NCBI RefSeq assembly: GCF_001544455.2
Contig: NZ_FCOC02000010.1
Location: forward strand, 1 to 64,000
Direction of reading: 5' to 3'
Length of the DNA stretch: 64,000 nucleotides
DNA from: Caballeronia sordidicola
Lineage (GTDB): Bacteria > Pseudomonadota > Gammaproteobacteria > Burkholderiales > Burkholderiaceae
The notes beneath the pieces are model-generated. The model was not told the origin of the DNA. It ran no database searches and saw only the letters and a list, made by a program, of their open reading frames with translations. This document shows positions 1 to 7,773 of the stretch, one piece after another (within the stretch, counting starts at the first letter, position 1; each line of letters starts with the position of its first letter). A program made the translations under genes and the position numbers.

Positions 1-146
1 TTGAACTTGCCATCGACGGGCACGTTCATTTGTTTGGACGTCGCCGTGACGGTGCTTTTGGTTGTATCGACCTGGGCCTGTGCGGCGGTCACGAAAAGCG
101 TGACGGCGGCGCCTGCGAGCAGCCACCGGAAACGGGAAGTATGCAT
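1..146 (-). CDS. YceI family protein, 5' part only
   Basis: Only the first 48 codons are present; the gene runs off the left edge. The start at 146 gives a signal peptide (MHTSRFRWLLAGAAVTLFVT, cleavage near AQA-Q), and the mature part begins with VDTTKSTVTATSKQMNVPV. That matches the start of periplasmic YceI-like lipocalins of Burkholderiaceae, which bind isoprenoid-type lipids and are often near cytochrome b561 genes. Family call from the N-terminus alone; function not testable here. It reads away from the neighbouring cytochrome operon, so it is a separate transcription unit with its promoter in the gap at 147-574. Confidence 0.7.
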   Translation of the reverse strand, partial: MHTSRFRWLLAGAAVTLFVTAAQAQVDTTKSTVTATSKQMNVPVDGKF

Positions 147-574
147 AGCGAGTGAAGATGAAGATATCGTTTCGATACGGCATGGTAGGTGAGCTTGTGC
201 GCGACACATAGCCGCGCCAAGACAACACATTGTCCTGCCGGTGAAACTAATCGCGTGCGAACCAGCGCAAGCGTGAACTTGCCCGAGAGCGCTGGTGGCG
301 AAGCGTGTGGATGTAGGGATACGGAGGGGAAGGGTTTCAGCTGACGGTGGTTATGGCGGCAACGGTTCTTTTGAAGTCCCAAGCAGATGAAACTGCGCGC
401 TTGGGACACTTAAGAATTAGCGGTTGAAAGGCGTTTTCTTTGCTTCTGTTTCTTTTTCGCCGTTGGAAAAAGAAATGAAGTCCCGCCACGGACAGTGGCT
501 AACAGTGCTAAAAAAATCATTAAAAACAAACTGCGAGAAGGCTCAAAAAGCAGGCAACCGAAACCCAACTCTCC
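147..574. other. Intergenic gap, with a Burkholderia-type dispersed repeat at about 430-510
   Basis: No credible gene. The part near 150-300 should carry the promoter of the YceI gene. Around 430-510 there is a motif rich in TTTCTTTGCTT-like words followed by a GTCCCGCCACGGACAG-like word, which resembles an intergenic repeat seen many times in Paraburkholderia/Burkholderia genomes. It includes an AT-rich inverted repeat, TTTCTTTTTC at 449-458 and GAAAAAGAAA at 466-475. It could also act as the 3' end of the cytochrome operon that stops at 575, but its stem is AT-rich, so termination is doubtful. Confidence 0.45.
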
Positions 575-1381
575 CTACGGCTGAACCCCCGCATAAAACC
601 GCGCTGCGGCATCGATCTCCTCGGCGGTCATATTCCTGGCGACATTCCGCATCTGCTCGCTGATATCGTTATGCCGGGTGCCATCGGCAAAAGCCTGCAA
701 TTGCCCTTTCGTATAGGCATAAGGCATTCCTTCGAGCCAGGGCGTTCCGGCTTTATGATCGATCCCGCCATGACATGACGCGCAAGAGGCGATATTACGC
801 ATGGGCGCGCCATGCGCCACAATATCCGGCATGGAAACAGGCGTCTGCGCATCCGATCGCGAAGCAACTGGCTTAGGCAAATAAGCATAATAAGCGCTTA
901 GATCACGCATTTCCTGATCGCTAAGATTGGCGACCATTGGTGACATGACCGCATTGCGTCGCGCCCCGGACTGAAAGTCAAGCAACTGCTTATAGATCAC
1001 CGAAGAAAACTGACCAGCGAGATTCGGCGTATTGGCGTCGCTCACGCCCACTGCACCATGACACATCGTGCATCGCAGGGCCAGCGTCGCGCCACGTCCA
1101 ATGGAAGCGCTGCTCGGTGCGCCAAGCAATTGCGGCGTCATGGCAACAAGACTTGTCTGCGTCAAAGGCACGGGCGTCGCCGCCGAGATGCGCAGCCATT
1201 GTTGCGGCACGCCTGCCGCGCTGCAGATCGCATTCCAGACGCCCTGGAACGGCTGATCCTTTTGCGCCGACGGCAACCAGATAAACCCGATGCCGGCAGA
1301 CAGCAAGACAAGCGCCAGCATGCCGCCTACGGTGACGGTGAACCAGCGATTGCGTAACGAGAAGAGGCGTTCTTCGTTCAT
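575..1381 (-). CDS. Membrane-anchored dihaem cytochrome c
   Basis: 268 residues. A single N-terminal membrane helix (about 13-36) anchors a periplasmic region with two c-type haem motifs, CTMCH at 104-108 and CASCH at 200-204, each in a cytochrome c fold of about 90 residues. This is the last gene of the ba3 oxidase operon. Its ATG overlaps the stop of subunit I by four bases (ATGA at 1378-1381), which fixes the start; the open frame extends further upstream but inside subunit I. Likely role: an electron carrier that feeds the CuA site of subunit II. The dihaem layout resembles c4-type cytochromes. The electron donor is not evident. Confidence 0.85.
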   Translation of the reverse strand: MNEERLFSLRNRWFTVTVGGMLALVLLSAGIGFIWLPSAQKDQPFQGVWNAICSAAGVPQQWLRISAATPVPLTQTSLVAMTPQLLGAPSSASIGRGATLALRCTMCHGAVGVSDANTPNLAGQFSSVIYKQLLDFQSGARRNAVMSPMVANLSDQEMRDLSAYYAYLPKPVASRSDAQTPVSMPDIVAHGAPMRNIASCASCHGGIDHKAGTPWLEGMPYAYTKGQLQAFADGTRHNDISEQMRNVARNMTAEEIDAAARFYAGVQP

Positions 1382-3006
1382 CGCTGCGGCCCTCCAATCC
1401 GAATTGCGGGCACGGACGTGTCCGAGCGCGACACGAGCGATGCTACCGGATAGCCGTAGTTGAAAAGCGTCAAGCCGATCATCAACGCGAGCCACAAGCC
1501 GAAGCTGTTCAATGCGACTGGAATGGTCTTCGATTCATGCACCGCCGCGCTAAAGCGAAACTCTTCCACCACCACACGCGGCCCGCGATGCGCACGAATC
1601 AGCACGACGAAAAACATCACCGCCGACACCACCAGGATCAGCCCGCCGATAGTCGATATGATCACCGACATGGCCTGCGCGGCAAGCTCCGGATCGGTGT
1701 AATCGAAGAAGGCCATGCGCCGCGGCATGCCGAGAATACCCGTGAAATGCCAGGGAAAAGTCAGCACGATCATGCCGACGAACCACAGCCACAACTGCCA
1801 GCGCATCAGCTTGAGTTGAGTCATTGCACGGCCGGTCAGATGCGGCCAGAGATCATAAGCAATCGCAAAGTACATGATGACGATCGCGCCTGCGAAGATC
1901 AGATGAAAATGGCCTGTGACCCATTGTGTGTTGTGGACGGTCGAATCAAGCTGGTAGCTCATGTTGATGATGCCGCCCGCGCCGCCAAAACCCAGCATCA
2001 CGAACGAAAACGCGAGCGCAAGCATCATCGGGTTTTCCCAGGGCAGCGCCTTGAGCCAGCCAAAAGTGCCGCGCCCACCGCGCAAGCGCGCAGCGATCTC
2101 CACCGACGCGCAGATGGTGAACACCGTCAACAAGGTCGGCACTGCAACAAGCGCTGTGAACACCGAGTGCATGAACTTGAAGCCGGAGCCCACTTGCGGA
2201 TCGGCAAAAAGATGGTGAATGCCGATCGGCATGGAAACCACGAGGAACAGGATGAACGAGATGCGCGCCATTGAATCGCTGTAAAGGCGGCCGCCGATTG
2301 CACGCGGCATGATCGTGTAATACGCAATGTAGGCCGGCATCAGCCAGAAGTAGACGATGGCGTGCAGCGTCCATGAGAAGAACACACGGGCAAGCCCGGC
2401 GTCGATGGTCGTCTTGAAGCCCAATGCCACGGGCAGGATCTGGAACAGGATCTCGATGGCCGCGCCCACGGCGGTCCATCCCCACAAATAAGCGCCCGCA
2501 ACGCTCGCGAACATGGCGAGTGGCACAGGCACGCCACGATTTTCACGCTTCCACGCGATCAGGTTGACCGACATCAGCGCGACCCAGATCCACGAGCCCA
2601 CGACCACCAGCACAATGCCGATATAAAAGAACGCGTTGGCGATCATCGGCGGATAGAACGTATAGAGCACGGACGCCAGTCCCATGGCGACCGGGACCAT
2701 CGCGGTGACAGTGCCAACTGCAACGAGAATGAAACCGGCCCATGCCCAGCGCACGCCGATCAACGTTTTTTTCAGCGAGAGTTCGGTCACCGCGTAGCCG
2801 AAACCCATTGCGATCAGCGTGGGAAACACATAGCCCATCGCCGAACCGTGCGCCGTCACGGAGCGGTAATAAAGCTCAGGATTGTGCAGCCAGGGATGCA
2901 GCGGACTGCGCACCCACATCTGCCATGCGCCGAGCAGCAACGCGCCGCCGAAGCTGATGAAGCCGAGCCAGAAATGCGCGAGAACGAGTCGCTTGCTATT
3001 TAACAC
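1378..3006 (-). CDS. cbaA: ba3-type cytochrome c oxidase subunit I
   Basis: 542 residues with about 13 membrane helices. It reduces O2 to water at a haem-copper centre in the inner membrane and pumps protons. Visible ligands: H53 (low-spin haem), H215 with Y219 in WTLHAIVYFW (CuB His and cross-linked Tyr), H264-H265 (CuB), and H366/H368 in GHFH. The HxxxYFWLMPAY, HHLFADP and LRGGRG segments closely resemble Thermus ba3 oxidase as I recall it, so this is the B family and not cbb3 or NO reductase. The start is GTG at 3006, behind GGAGA, and it overlaps subunit II. B-type oxidases can show weak NO reduction, which is relevant given norR/hmp next door. Confidence 0.9.
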   Translation of the reverse strand: MLNSKRLVLAHFWLGFISFGGALLLGAWQMWVRSPLHPWLHNPELYYRSVTAHGSAMGYVFPTLIAMGFGYAVTELSLKKTLIGVRWAWAGFILVAVGTVTAMVPVAMGLASVLYTFYPPMIANAFFYIGIVLVVVGSWIWVALMSVNLIAWKRENRGVPVPLAMFASVAGAYLWGWTAVGAAIEILFQILPVALGFKTTIDAGLARVFFSWTLHAIVYFWLMPAYIAYYTIMPRAIGGRLYSDSMARISFILFLVVSMPIGIHHLFADPQVGSGFKFMHSVFTALVAVPTLLTVFTICASVEIAARLRGGRGTFGWLKALPWENPMMLALAFSFVMLGFGGAGGIINMSYQLDSTVHNTQWVTGHFHLIFAGAIVIMYFAIAYDLWPHLTGRAMTQLKLMRWQLWLWFVGMIVLTFPWHFTGILGMPRRMAFFDYTDPELAAQAMSVIISTIGGLILVVSAVMFFVVLIRAHRGPRVVVEEFRFSAAVHESKTIPVALNSFGLWLALMIGLTLFNYGYPVASLVSRSDTSVPAIRIGGPQR

Positions 3007-3565
3007 AGCTAAGTCTCCGCGAACCGTTAGCGTTTGCCATCTTGAGGAAAGCCGTTTTATCGATGACCTTCACATGCGCCCACATGCCCTGATGCCCGGT
3101 GCCGCAGAATTCGTGGCACGGCATCAGATGTTCGGCGGGTTGCGTGAACGTGGTCTTGAAGGTCGAGATATAACCAGGCTCGAGCATTGAATTGATATTG
3201 GTATTAGTGATCAGGAAACCATGCACGACATCCGCGCTTGTGGCGCGAAACGTGATGGGAGTATCGGCTGGAATCAGCAGGCATTGCGGCGTGAACGAGT
3301 ACTGTTGCGCGACGACGCGCACCGTCACGGAGCCATCGGCTTCGACCGCGCTGCCCAGATTGCTCTCGATAAATTCGCCGCTTACATTGAGCGTATCGGG
3401 CTGCACGGTTTCCACGCGCGAAGGCGGCATCATTGCCCAATGCAGTCCCGTGAAAACCGTCATGGCGACAAGCACGCACAGGATGATTGCCACGAGCAGC
3501 GCCCACTTGCGCTCGATACGCGCGGCGATGTCCGCCGATGCATGCGGCTGGTGTTCATTGCTCAT
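2996..3565 (-). CDS. cbaB: ba3-type cytochrome c oxidase subunit II (CuA)
   Basis: 189 residues. One N-terminal membrane helix (about 22-44), then a periplasmic cupredoxin domain with a full set of CuA ligands: H115, C150, C154, H158 and M161 in the CHEFCGTGHQGM signature. It accepts electrons from cytochrome c and passes them to subunit I. The second subunit-II helix is missing, as in ba3 enzymes, where subunit IIa supplies it. The start at 3565 (MSNEHQ) overlaps the stop of subunit IIa by ATGA. The longer frame upstream is not needed. Its stop at 2996 overlaps the GTG of subunit I. Confidence 0.9.
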   Translation of the reverse strand: MSNEHQPHASADIAARIERKWALLVAIILCVLVAMTVFTGLHWAMMPPSRVETVQPDTLNVSGEFIESNLGSAVEADGSVTVRVVAQQYSFTPQCLLIPADTPITFRATSADVVHGFLITNTNINSMLEPGYISTFKTTFTQPAEHLMPCHEFCGTGHQGMWAHVKVIDKTAFLKMANANGSRRLSCVK

Positions 3566-3720
3566 TGGATAACGCCACGCGGCAGGAAGACCAGGAAATA
3601 AAACGCGAACCACAAGCCAATGACAATGGCCGTTGCAATGCCGGCAAGCGCAATGGCGCCGTGCGGGCCGTCACGCACGATTTCATCGACGGCGGCATCT
3701 TCGTTTTCTGAATCAGTCAT
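3562..3720 (-). CDS. Small membrane protein, probable ba3 oxidase subunit IIa
   Basis: 52 residues with one membrane helix at about 24-47 (GAIALAGIATAIVIGLWFAF) and a short acidic cytoplasmic N-terminus. In ba3 oxidases a protein of about 35-60 residues called IIa packs beside subunit II and replaces its missing first helix. The position just upstream of subunit II, the ATGA overlap at 3562-3565 and the size all fit. Start at ATG 3720. The sequence itself has no diagnostic motif, so the call is from context. Confidence 0.75.
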   Translation of the reverse strand: MTDSENEDAAVDEIVRDGPHGAIALAGIATAIVIGLWFAFYFLVFLPRGVIQ

Positions 3721-3727
3721 GACGTCC

Positions 3728-4963
3728 TCAATAAAGTGGCGCTGAGCGCAACACGTTGACATCCTTCGCACTCACGGATGTGCCGTGATTTCCCCAGGCT
3801 GTGCGTATATAAGTGACCACGGCCGCAACCTCCACATCCGAGAGCGATTGCGCGAAAGGCGGCATACCGTAAGGCATGGGGTTTTTCTTCGTACCGGGCG
3901 CATAACCACCATTGAGCACCATGCGGATCGGGTTCACCGACGACGTCATCTGGATGGACTGGTTCGCAGCAAGCGGCGGGAAATGCGGCAGCTTGCCCTG
4001 CCCTTGCGCCGCGTGACAGACGGCGCATTGCGCGTCGTAGATCTTCTTGCCGAGCGGCGACATGGTGTTCTTTTCTTCAGCGAGGGCCGGTGTGGGCGGC
4101 GTGATCTTTTCACCGGCGCGTGATGGCAGCGTCTTCAGGTACACCGCAACCGAACGAATGTCTTCGTCGGTCAGATACTGGAAGCTATCGTAGACGACTT
4201 CCGCCATGGGACCGTACACGGCGCCCCGGTTCGACACACCCGCCTGCAGCAAATCGGCAATATCTTCGATACTCCAGTCGCCAAGCCCTGCTTCCTTATT
4301 CGATGTCAGGGACGGGGCATACCAGTTCTGGATCGGGATCAGGCCGCCTTCGAATCGCCTCGAGGCCGAGTTGCCACCCAATGCGTTGATCGCGGTATGG
4401 CACATCGTGCAATGACCCAGACCTTCGACCAGATACGCGCCACGGTTCCATTCAACGGACTGCGTGGAATCAGGCTGGTATTCCCCGGCACGGAAATACA
4501 GGGTGCGCCAGCCGTACAGCAGGGAGCGCTGGTTGAATGGAAACCGCAACTCATGCGCGCGGTTGGCCTGCTGGATGGGCGGCGTGGACTGGAGATACGC
4601 AAAGATCGCATCGGAATCGGCGCGCGTGACCTTGGTATATGACGCGAACGGCATGGCGGGATAAAGCAGCTCGCCGTTGCGCGACTTGCCAGTGTGCATC
4701 ATGGTGTAGAACTCGTCCGAGGTCCACTTGCCGATACCGCTTTCCTTATCCGACGAAATGTTTGGCGTATAGAGCGTGCCGAATGGTGTTTCCATCGGCC
4801 GGCCGCCGCCAAAGAGTTTGCCGGCGGGTACGGTATGACACGCAACGCAATCGCCCGCGCGCGCAAGATATTCGCCGCGTGCGACGACTGACGGGTCTGC
4901 GGCTTGCGCAGCCGACACGACAACGAACATGCAAAGAAGCATCAGGGCCCGGAAACTGAACAC
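3728..4963 (-). CDS. Trihaem cytochrome c (alcohol/gluconate dehydrogenase cytochrome-subunit type)
   Basis: 411 residues with a signal peptide (about 1-21, cleaved after AQA). Three haem motifs: CVACH 39-43, CTMCH 185-189 and CAVCH 313-317. The spacing and the words RGEYLARAGDCVACH and RGAYLVEGLGHC are typical of the membrane-associated cytochrome subunit of periplasmic alcohol, aldehyde and gluconate dehydrogenases. No dehydrogenase gene accompanies it. It sits in an oxidase operon instead, so it probably channels electrons from a separately encoded dehydrogenase or from quinol to the ba3 oxidase. The start is GTG at 4963, behind GAGGAAA. A paralogue lies at 14577-15851. Confidence 0.88.
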   Translation of the reverse strand: MFSFRALMLLCMFVVVSAAQAADPSVVARGEYLARAGDCVACHTVPAGKLFGGGRPMETPFGTLYTPNISSDKESGIGKWTSDEFYTMMHTGKSRNGELLYPAMPFASYTKVTRADSDAIFAYLQSTPPIQQANRAHELRFPFNQRSLLYGWRTLYFRAGEYQPDSTQSVEWNRGAYLVEGLGHCTMCHTAINALGGNSASRRFEGGLIPIQNWYAPSLTSNKEAGLGDWSIEDIADLLQAGVSNRGAVYGPMAEVVYDSFQYLTDEDIRSVAVYLKTLPSRAGEKITPPTPALAEEKNTMSPLGKKIYDAQCAVCHAAQGQGKLPHFPPLAANQSIQMTSSVNPIRMVLNGGYAPGTKKNPMPYGMPPFAQSLSDVEVAAVVTYIRTAWGNHGTSVSAKDVNVLRSAPLY

Positions 4964-4978
4964 GTCGATTTCCTCGCC

Positions 4979-5695
4979 TTATGGGTTGGGGACGGTGCCG
5001 CAAGCAAGCGGCATCTTGAGCGAACCGGCTGCAACCGGCACAGGGTTAGCGGGCGCCGGCAACGACGCCAGATAGGCTGCTATGGCCGTGATGTCGCGCT
5101 CGGCCAGTTTGGTGGTTATGTCATGCATGCAATCGGGCGCAAGCGTTTTACGGGTACCGTAGCGCCACGCGCCCAACTGCGCGCTGATGTAGTCGGCATG
5201 CAAACCGAGCAGGCCGGGAATAGCGGGCTCCATGCCGGTAAGCGCCGCACCGTGGCAAGCGGCGCATGCGGGAATCTTGCGCGACGGGGCACCGTTATTC
5301 ACGAGCGACTTGCCAAGCGCCAGCGTTGCCGGGTCGGCGGTGACGGGTGCAAGCACAGGAAATGGCGGCCGCTCGCCGGCAAAATGTTCAGCGATCTGAC
5401 GTAGATAGGCGTCGGGCAGATAAGCCAATAAATAATTCATTGGCGGGTATTGCCGGCGGCCGTCTCTAAAGGCGAGCAACTGGTTGTAGAGATAACCTGC
5501 GGGTTTGCCCGAGAGCCGCGGATAATAATCGTTGCTGGTGCCTTCACCTTGTGCGCCGTGACACGCGGCGCACGCCAGGACACGTGCCTGCATGGTGTCT
5601 GGCGCCTTTTCAGCGGGCGGCTCGCCGGCGGCGAATGCACCGACGCTTGAAACTGCGAGCAGCACTAGTGTGATGACGACGCTGCGAATGCCCAC
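4979..5695 (-). CDS. Periplasmic dihaem cytochrome c (c4-like)
   Basis: 238 residues. Signal peptide about 1-23 (AFAAG), then two cytochrome c domains with CAACH at 42-46 and CAACH at 144-148. The repeat ARVLACAACHGAQGEG...YPRLSGKPAGYLYNQL is characteristic of cytochrome c4-like soluble electron carriers. First gene of the oxidase operon, with 15 bases between its stop and the next start. The start is GTG at 5695, preceded by GAGGAC. A likely soluble donor to subunit II. Confidence 0.87.
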   Translation of the reverse strand: MGIRSVVITLVLLAVSSVGAFAAGEPPAEKAPDTMQARVLACAACHGAQGEGTSNDYYPRLSGKPAGYLYNQLLAFRDGRRQYPPMNYLLAYLPDAYLRQIAEHFAGERPPFPVLAPVTADPATLALGKSLVNNGAPSRKIPACAACHGAALTGMEPAIPGLLGLHADYISAQLGAWRYGTRKTLAPDCMHDITTKLAERDITAIAAYLASLPAPANPVPVAAGSLKMPLACGTVPNP

Positions 5696-6068
5696 CGTTG
5701 TGTCCTCTATCGGGTTTTTGTATCTGTAGTCATGTGCTACAGCGAATTCTTATACGACGTACTGTGCTGGCAGTTGGACTTGATTTTGCCAGCCGCGGCG
5801 TGCGGCTTGATCGAAGCTTAAAGCACTTAAGCCATTTTGCCGAGCGCCAACATCCACATGACCTGGCGAATTATTAATCAATTGAGTAATGATTCAAAAG
5901 CTCGAAACGAAGAGCTTTGACGTTCAATGATCGAGATCAATAAATAACGGAAATTTCATTTCACGTACGCAGTTCCTTAAATCAATTCTTTAGCGAAAAC
6001 CCAATGGGGCAAGCGCGGGGAACCGCTAGGCACCCGTGGCTTAAGCGATATAGGTATGAGCAAAATCT
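5696..6068 (-). promoter_or_regulatory. Upstream region of the ba3 oxidase operon
   Basis: A 373-base non-coding stretch between the oxidase operon and norR, both on the minus strand. It becomes AT-rich between about 5860 and 6000. The only site I can name is the FNR/Anr-like box listed separately. No clear -35/-10 pair could be assigned, and no factor-independent terminator for norR is evident. Confidence 0.5.
5927..5940. promoter_or_regulatory. FNR/Anr-like binding site
   Basis: ATGAT-CGAG-ATCAA, which on the minus strand reads TTGAT-CTCG-ATCAT. It matches the FNR/Anr consensus TTGAT-N4-ATCAA at 9 of 10 fixed positions. It lies about 230 bases upstream of the GTG of the first oxidase-operon gene, in the direction of that operon, which fits control of a high-affinity oxidase by low oxygen. 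The distance to the start codon implies a long leader, so the functional link is inferred. Confidence 0.55.
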
Positions 6069-7658
6069 TTATTTCAACCCTAAGCGCCTGGCGAGCCGGT
6101 TAAGGTTGGCCCGATCCAGTTGCAGTTCGCGCGCAGTCGACGCCCAGTTCTGGTTGTTGCGCACAAGCGCATCCTGCAGCACGGCACGTTCAAACGATAT
6201 GACAGCGCTGCGGAAATCGGCTGCGGCGGCTTCTGGCCTGGTGGCACCGGCAGTAGCACTTTCGTTCCGGGCATCGTCCAGTCCAAGATGGGCGGCGGTC
6301 AGTGTAAGAATACGGGGATGCTCGGCTTGCGCCGCGAGCGCTTTCAACGCACTGCGGCCAATCAGATGTTCAAGCTCACGCACATTGCCGGGCCATGCGT
6401 AGTCCAGCAATGCAGTTTGGGCGTCGCTTGCAAGACGCAGACTCGACAACCCCAGCCGCGAGCGGTTTTCTTCAAGGAAGCTCCCGGCGAGCATCAATAC
6501 GTCGCGTCCGCGCTCGCGCAATGGCGGCACCCGCAGCGGATACACGCTAAGCCGATGATAAAAATCCGCTCTAAGCCGCCCTGCCTTTACTTCTTCCACG
6601 AGATCGCGGTTGGTTGCCGCGATCACGCGGACATCGACGGAATGATCGCGATCGGAACCTATGCGCTGAAGCTGGCCATTCTGCAGGACGCGCAATAGCT
6701 TTGCCTGCACGCCAAGCGAAAGTTCGCCGACTTCATCGAGGAAGAGCGTCCCGCCATGAGCAAGCTCGAACTTGCCGCGCCGATCCGCCAACGCACCCGA
6801 AAATGCACCCCGTACATGACCAAACAATTCGCTTTCTACCAGCGTGTCGGGCAAAGCCGCGCAATTCAGGCTGATCAGGGGTTTGTTCGCGCGCGGCGAC
6901 GCCGCGTGAATCGCGTTGGCGACAAGCTCCTTGCCAACGCCCGTCTCCCCGGTGATCAACACGGTCAGGTCGCTCCCGGCAACAATTCCGATCTCCTGCA
7001 TCATGCGCTTATGCGCCTTGCTGTTGCCAATCATCGTGCGGCGGTTTTGTCCGTGAGCTTGCCTGTACGCTTCAGCGTGCCGGCTTTCCTCCTCACCGGT
7101 GCGAGCCAGCGTATCGATGCGTTCCACCACGCTGACAGTGGCCGCGGCGAGGCTCAGGAACGCACTGAGCGACGCCATGTCGATGCCGTCGAAACGCGCC
7201 GGATCGAGTGCGTCGAGCGTGAGCAATCCCCACGGCCGTCCGTTGATGACGAGCGGACATCCAAGGCAATCGTGCACTTCGAGATGGCCCGATACCGCCT
7301 GGACGAGGCCGTCGTAGGGATCAGGAAGATCGGAGTCCGCAGCAAAGCGCGTCGGCTCGGGATTGGCAAGCAGTTGCACGAAACGCGGGTGATCCGCTAC
7401 ACGAAAGCGCCGCCCGAGCGTATCCACGCTCAACCCTTCAATAGCCAGCGGCACCAGCGTATCGCCTTCCAGCCGCAGCAACGCGGCAGCGTCGGCGGGG
7501 AATAACGTACGCATGGTGTGCAGCAGGCGCCGGTAACGCTGCGCGTCGGCGAGATCGCGCGACAAATCCTGCATGAGCGGCACTAGGGCATCAAGCAAAA
7601 GGCCTGGAGTCAATTTGACTTCGGTATGAGTCTTTTTGACCAGAGTCGATTTAACCAT
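6069..7658 (-). CDS. norR: NorR, nitric-oxide-responsive sigma-54 activator
   Basis: 529 residues. An N-terminal GAF domain (about 20-180) contains the LPDPYDG and VHDCLGCP segments that carry the non-haem iron ligands in NorR. A central AAA+ domain has Walker A GETGVGKE at 237-244, the sigma-54 contact loop GAFSGA at 284-289 (the commoner form is GAFTGA) and Walker B GGTLFLDEVGE near 302-312. A C-terminal Fis-like HTH lies at about 495-529. It senses NO and activates sigma-54 promoters of NO-detoxifying genes; the divergent hmp is the obvious target. Start ATG at 7658. Confidence 0.95.
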   Translation of the reverse strand: MVKSTLVKKTHTEVKLTPGLLLDALVPLMQDLSRDLADAQRYRRLLHTMRTLFPADAAALLRLEGDTLVPLAIEGLSVDTLGRRFRVADHPRFVQLLANPEPTRFAADSDLPDPYDGLVQAVSGHLEVHDCLGCPLVINGRPWGLLTLDALDPARFDGIDMASLSAFLSLAAATVSVVERIDTLARTGEEESRHAEAYRQAHGQNRRTMIGNSKAHKRMMQEIGIVAGSDLTVLITGETGVGKELVANAIHAASPRANKPLISLNCAALPDTLVESELFGHVRGAFSGALADRRGKFELAHGGTLFLDEVGELSLGVQAKLLRVLQNGQLQRIGSDRDHSVDVRVIAATNRDLVEEVKAGRLRADFYHRLSVYPLRVPPLRERGRDVLMLAGSFLEENRSRLGLSSLRLASDAQTALLDYAWPGNVRELEHLIGRSALKALAAQAEHPRILTLTAAHLGLDDARNESATAGATRPEAAAADFRSAVISFERAVLQDALVRNNQNWASTARELQLDRANLNRLARRLGLK

Positions 7659-7697
7659 TCCAATTCATAACCCATTGATTCAAATAGGATGAAAGTG

Positions 7698-7713
7698 TGG
7701 CACGAATCGTGGA
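7698..7713 (+). promoter_or_regulatory. Candidate sigma-54 (-24/-12) promoter of hmp
   Basis: TGGCACG-AATC-GTGGA resembles the consensus TGGCACG-N4-TTGCA. The -24 GG element is perfect; the -12 element is degenerate (GTGG instead of TTGC). It ends 60 bases before the hmp ATG, in the 115-base gap between divergent norR and hmp. Because NorR works only with sigma-54, a -24/-12 site is expected exactly here. No clear GT-N7-AC NorR operator was found by eye in the 40 bases upstream. Confidence 0.55.
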
Positions 7714-7773
7714 TAAAAAGGTACAGCAACCGCTTAACTCCGCGCAACTCAACCCACGACAAGGAATTCCAAC

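Noticed and set aside
424..663. Open frame over the repeat and the end of the cytochrome gene
   Set aside because: Overlaps the real cytochrome c gene on the other strand and includes the repeat; not protein-like.
1378..3006. Subunit I read as nitric oxide reductase or cbb3 oxidase
   Set aside because: The CuB Tyr cross-link motif HxxxY, the neighbouring CuA subunit II and the B-family words rule out NorB and CcoN; ba3-type oxidase fits best.
7659..7773. NsrR or FNR site in the norR-hmp gap
   Set aside because: TTGATTCAA-like words are present near 7676 but do not match the spacing of either consensus.
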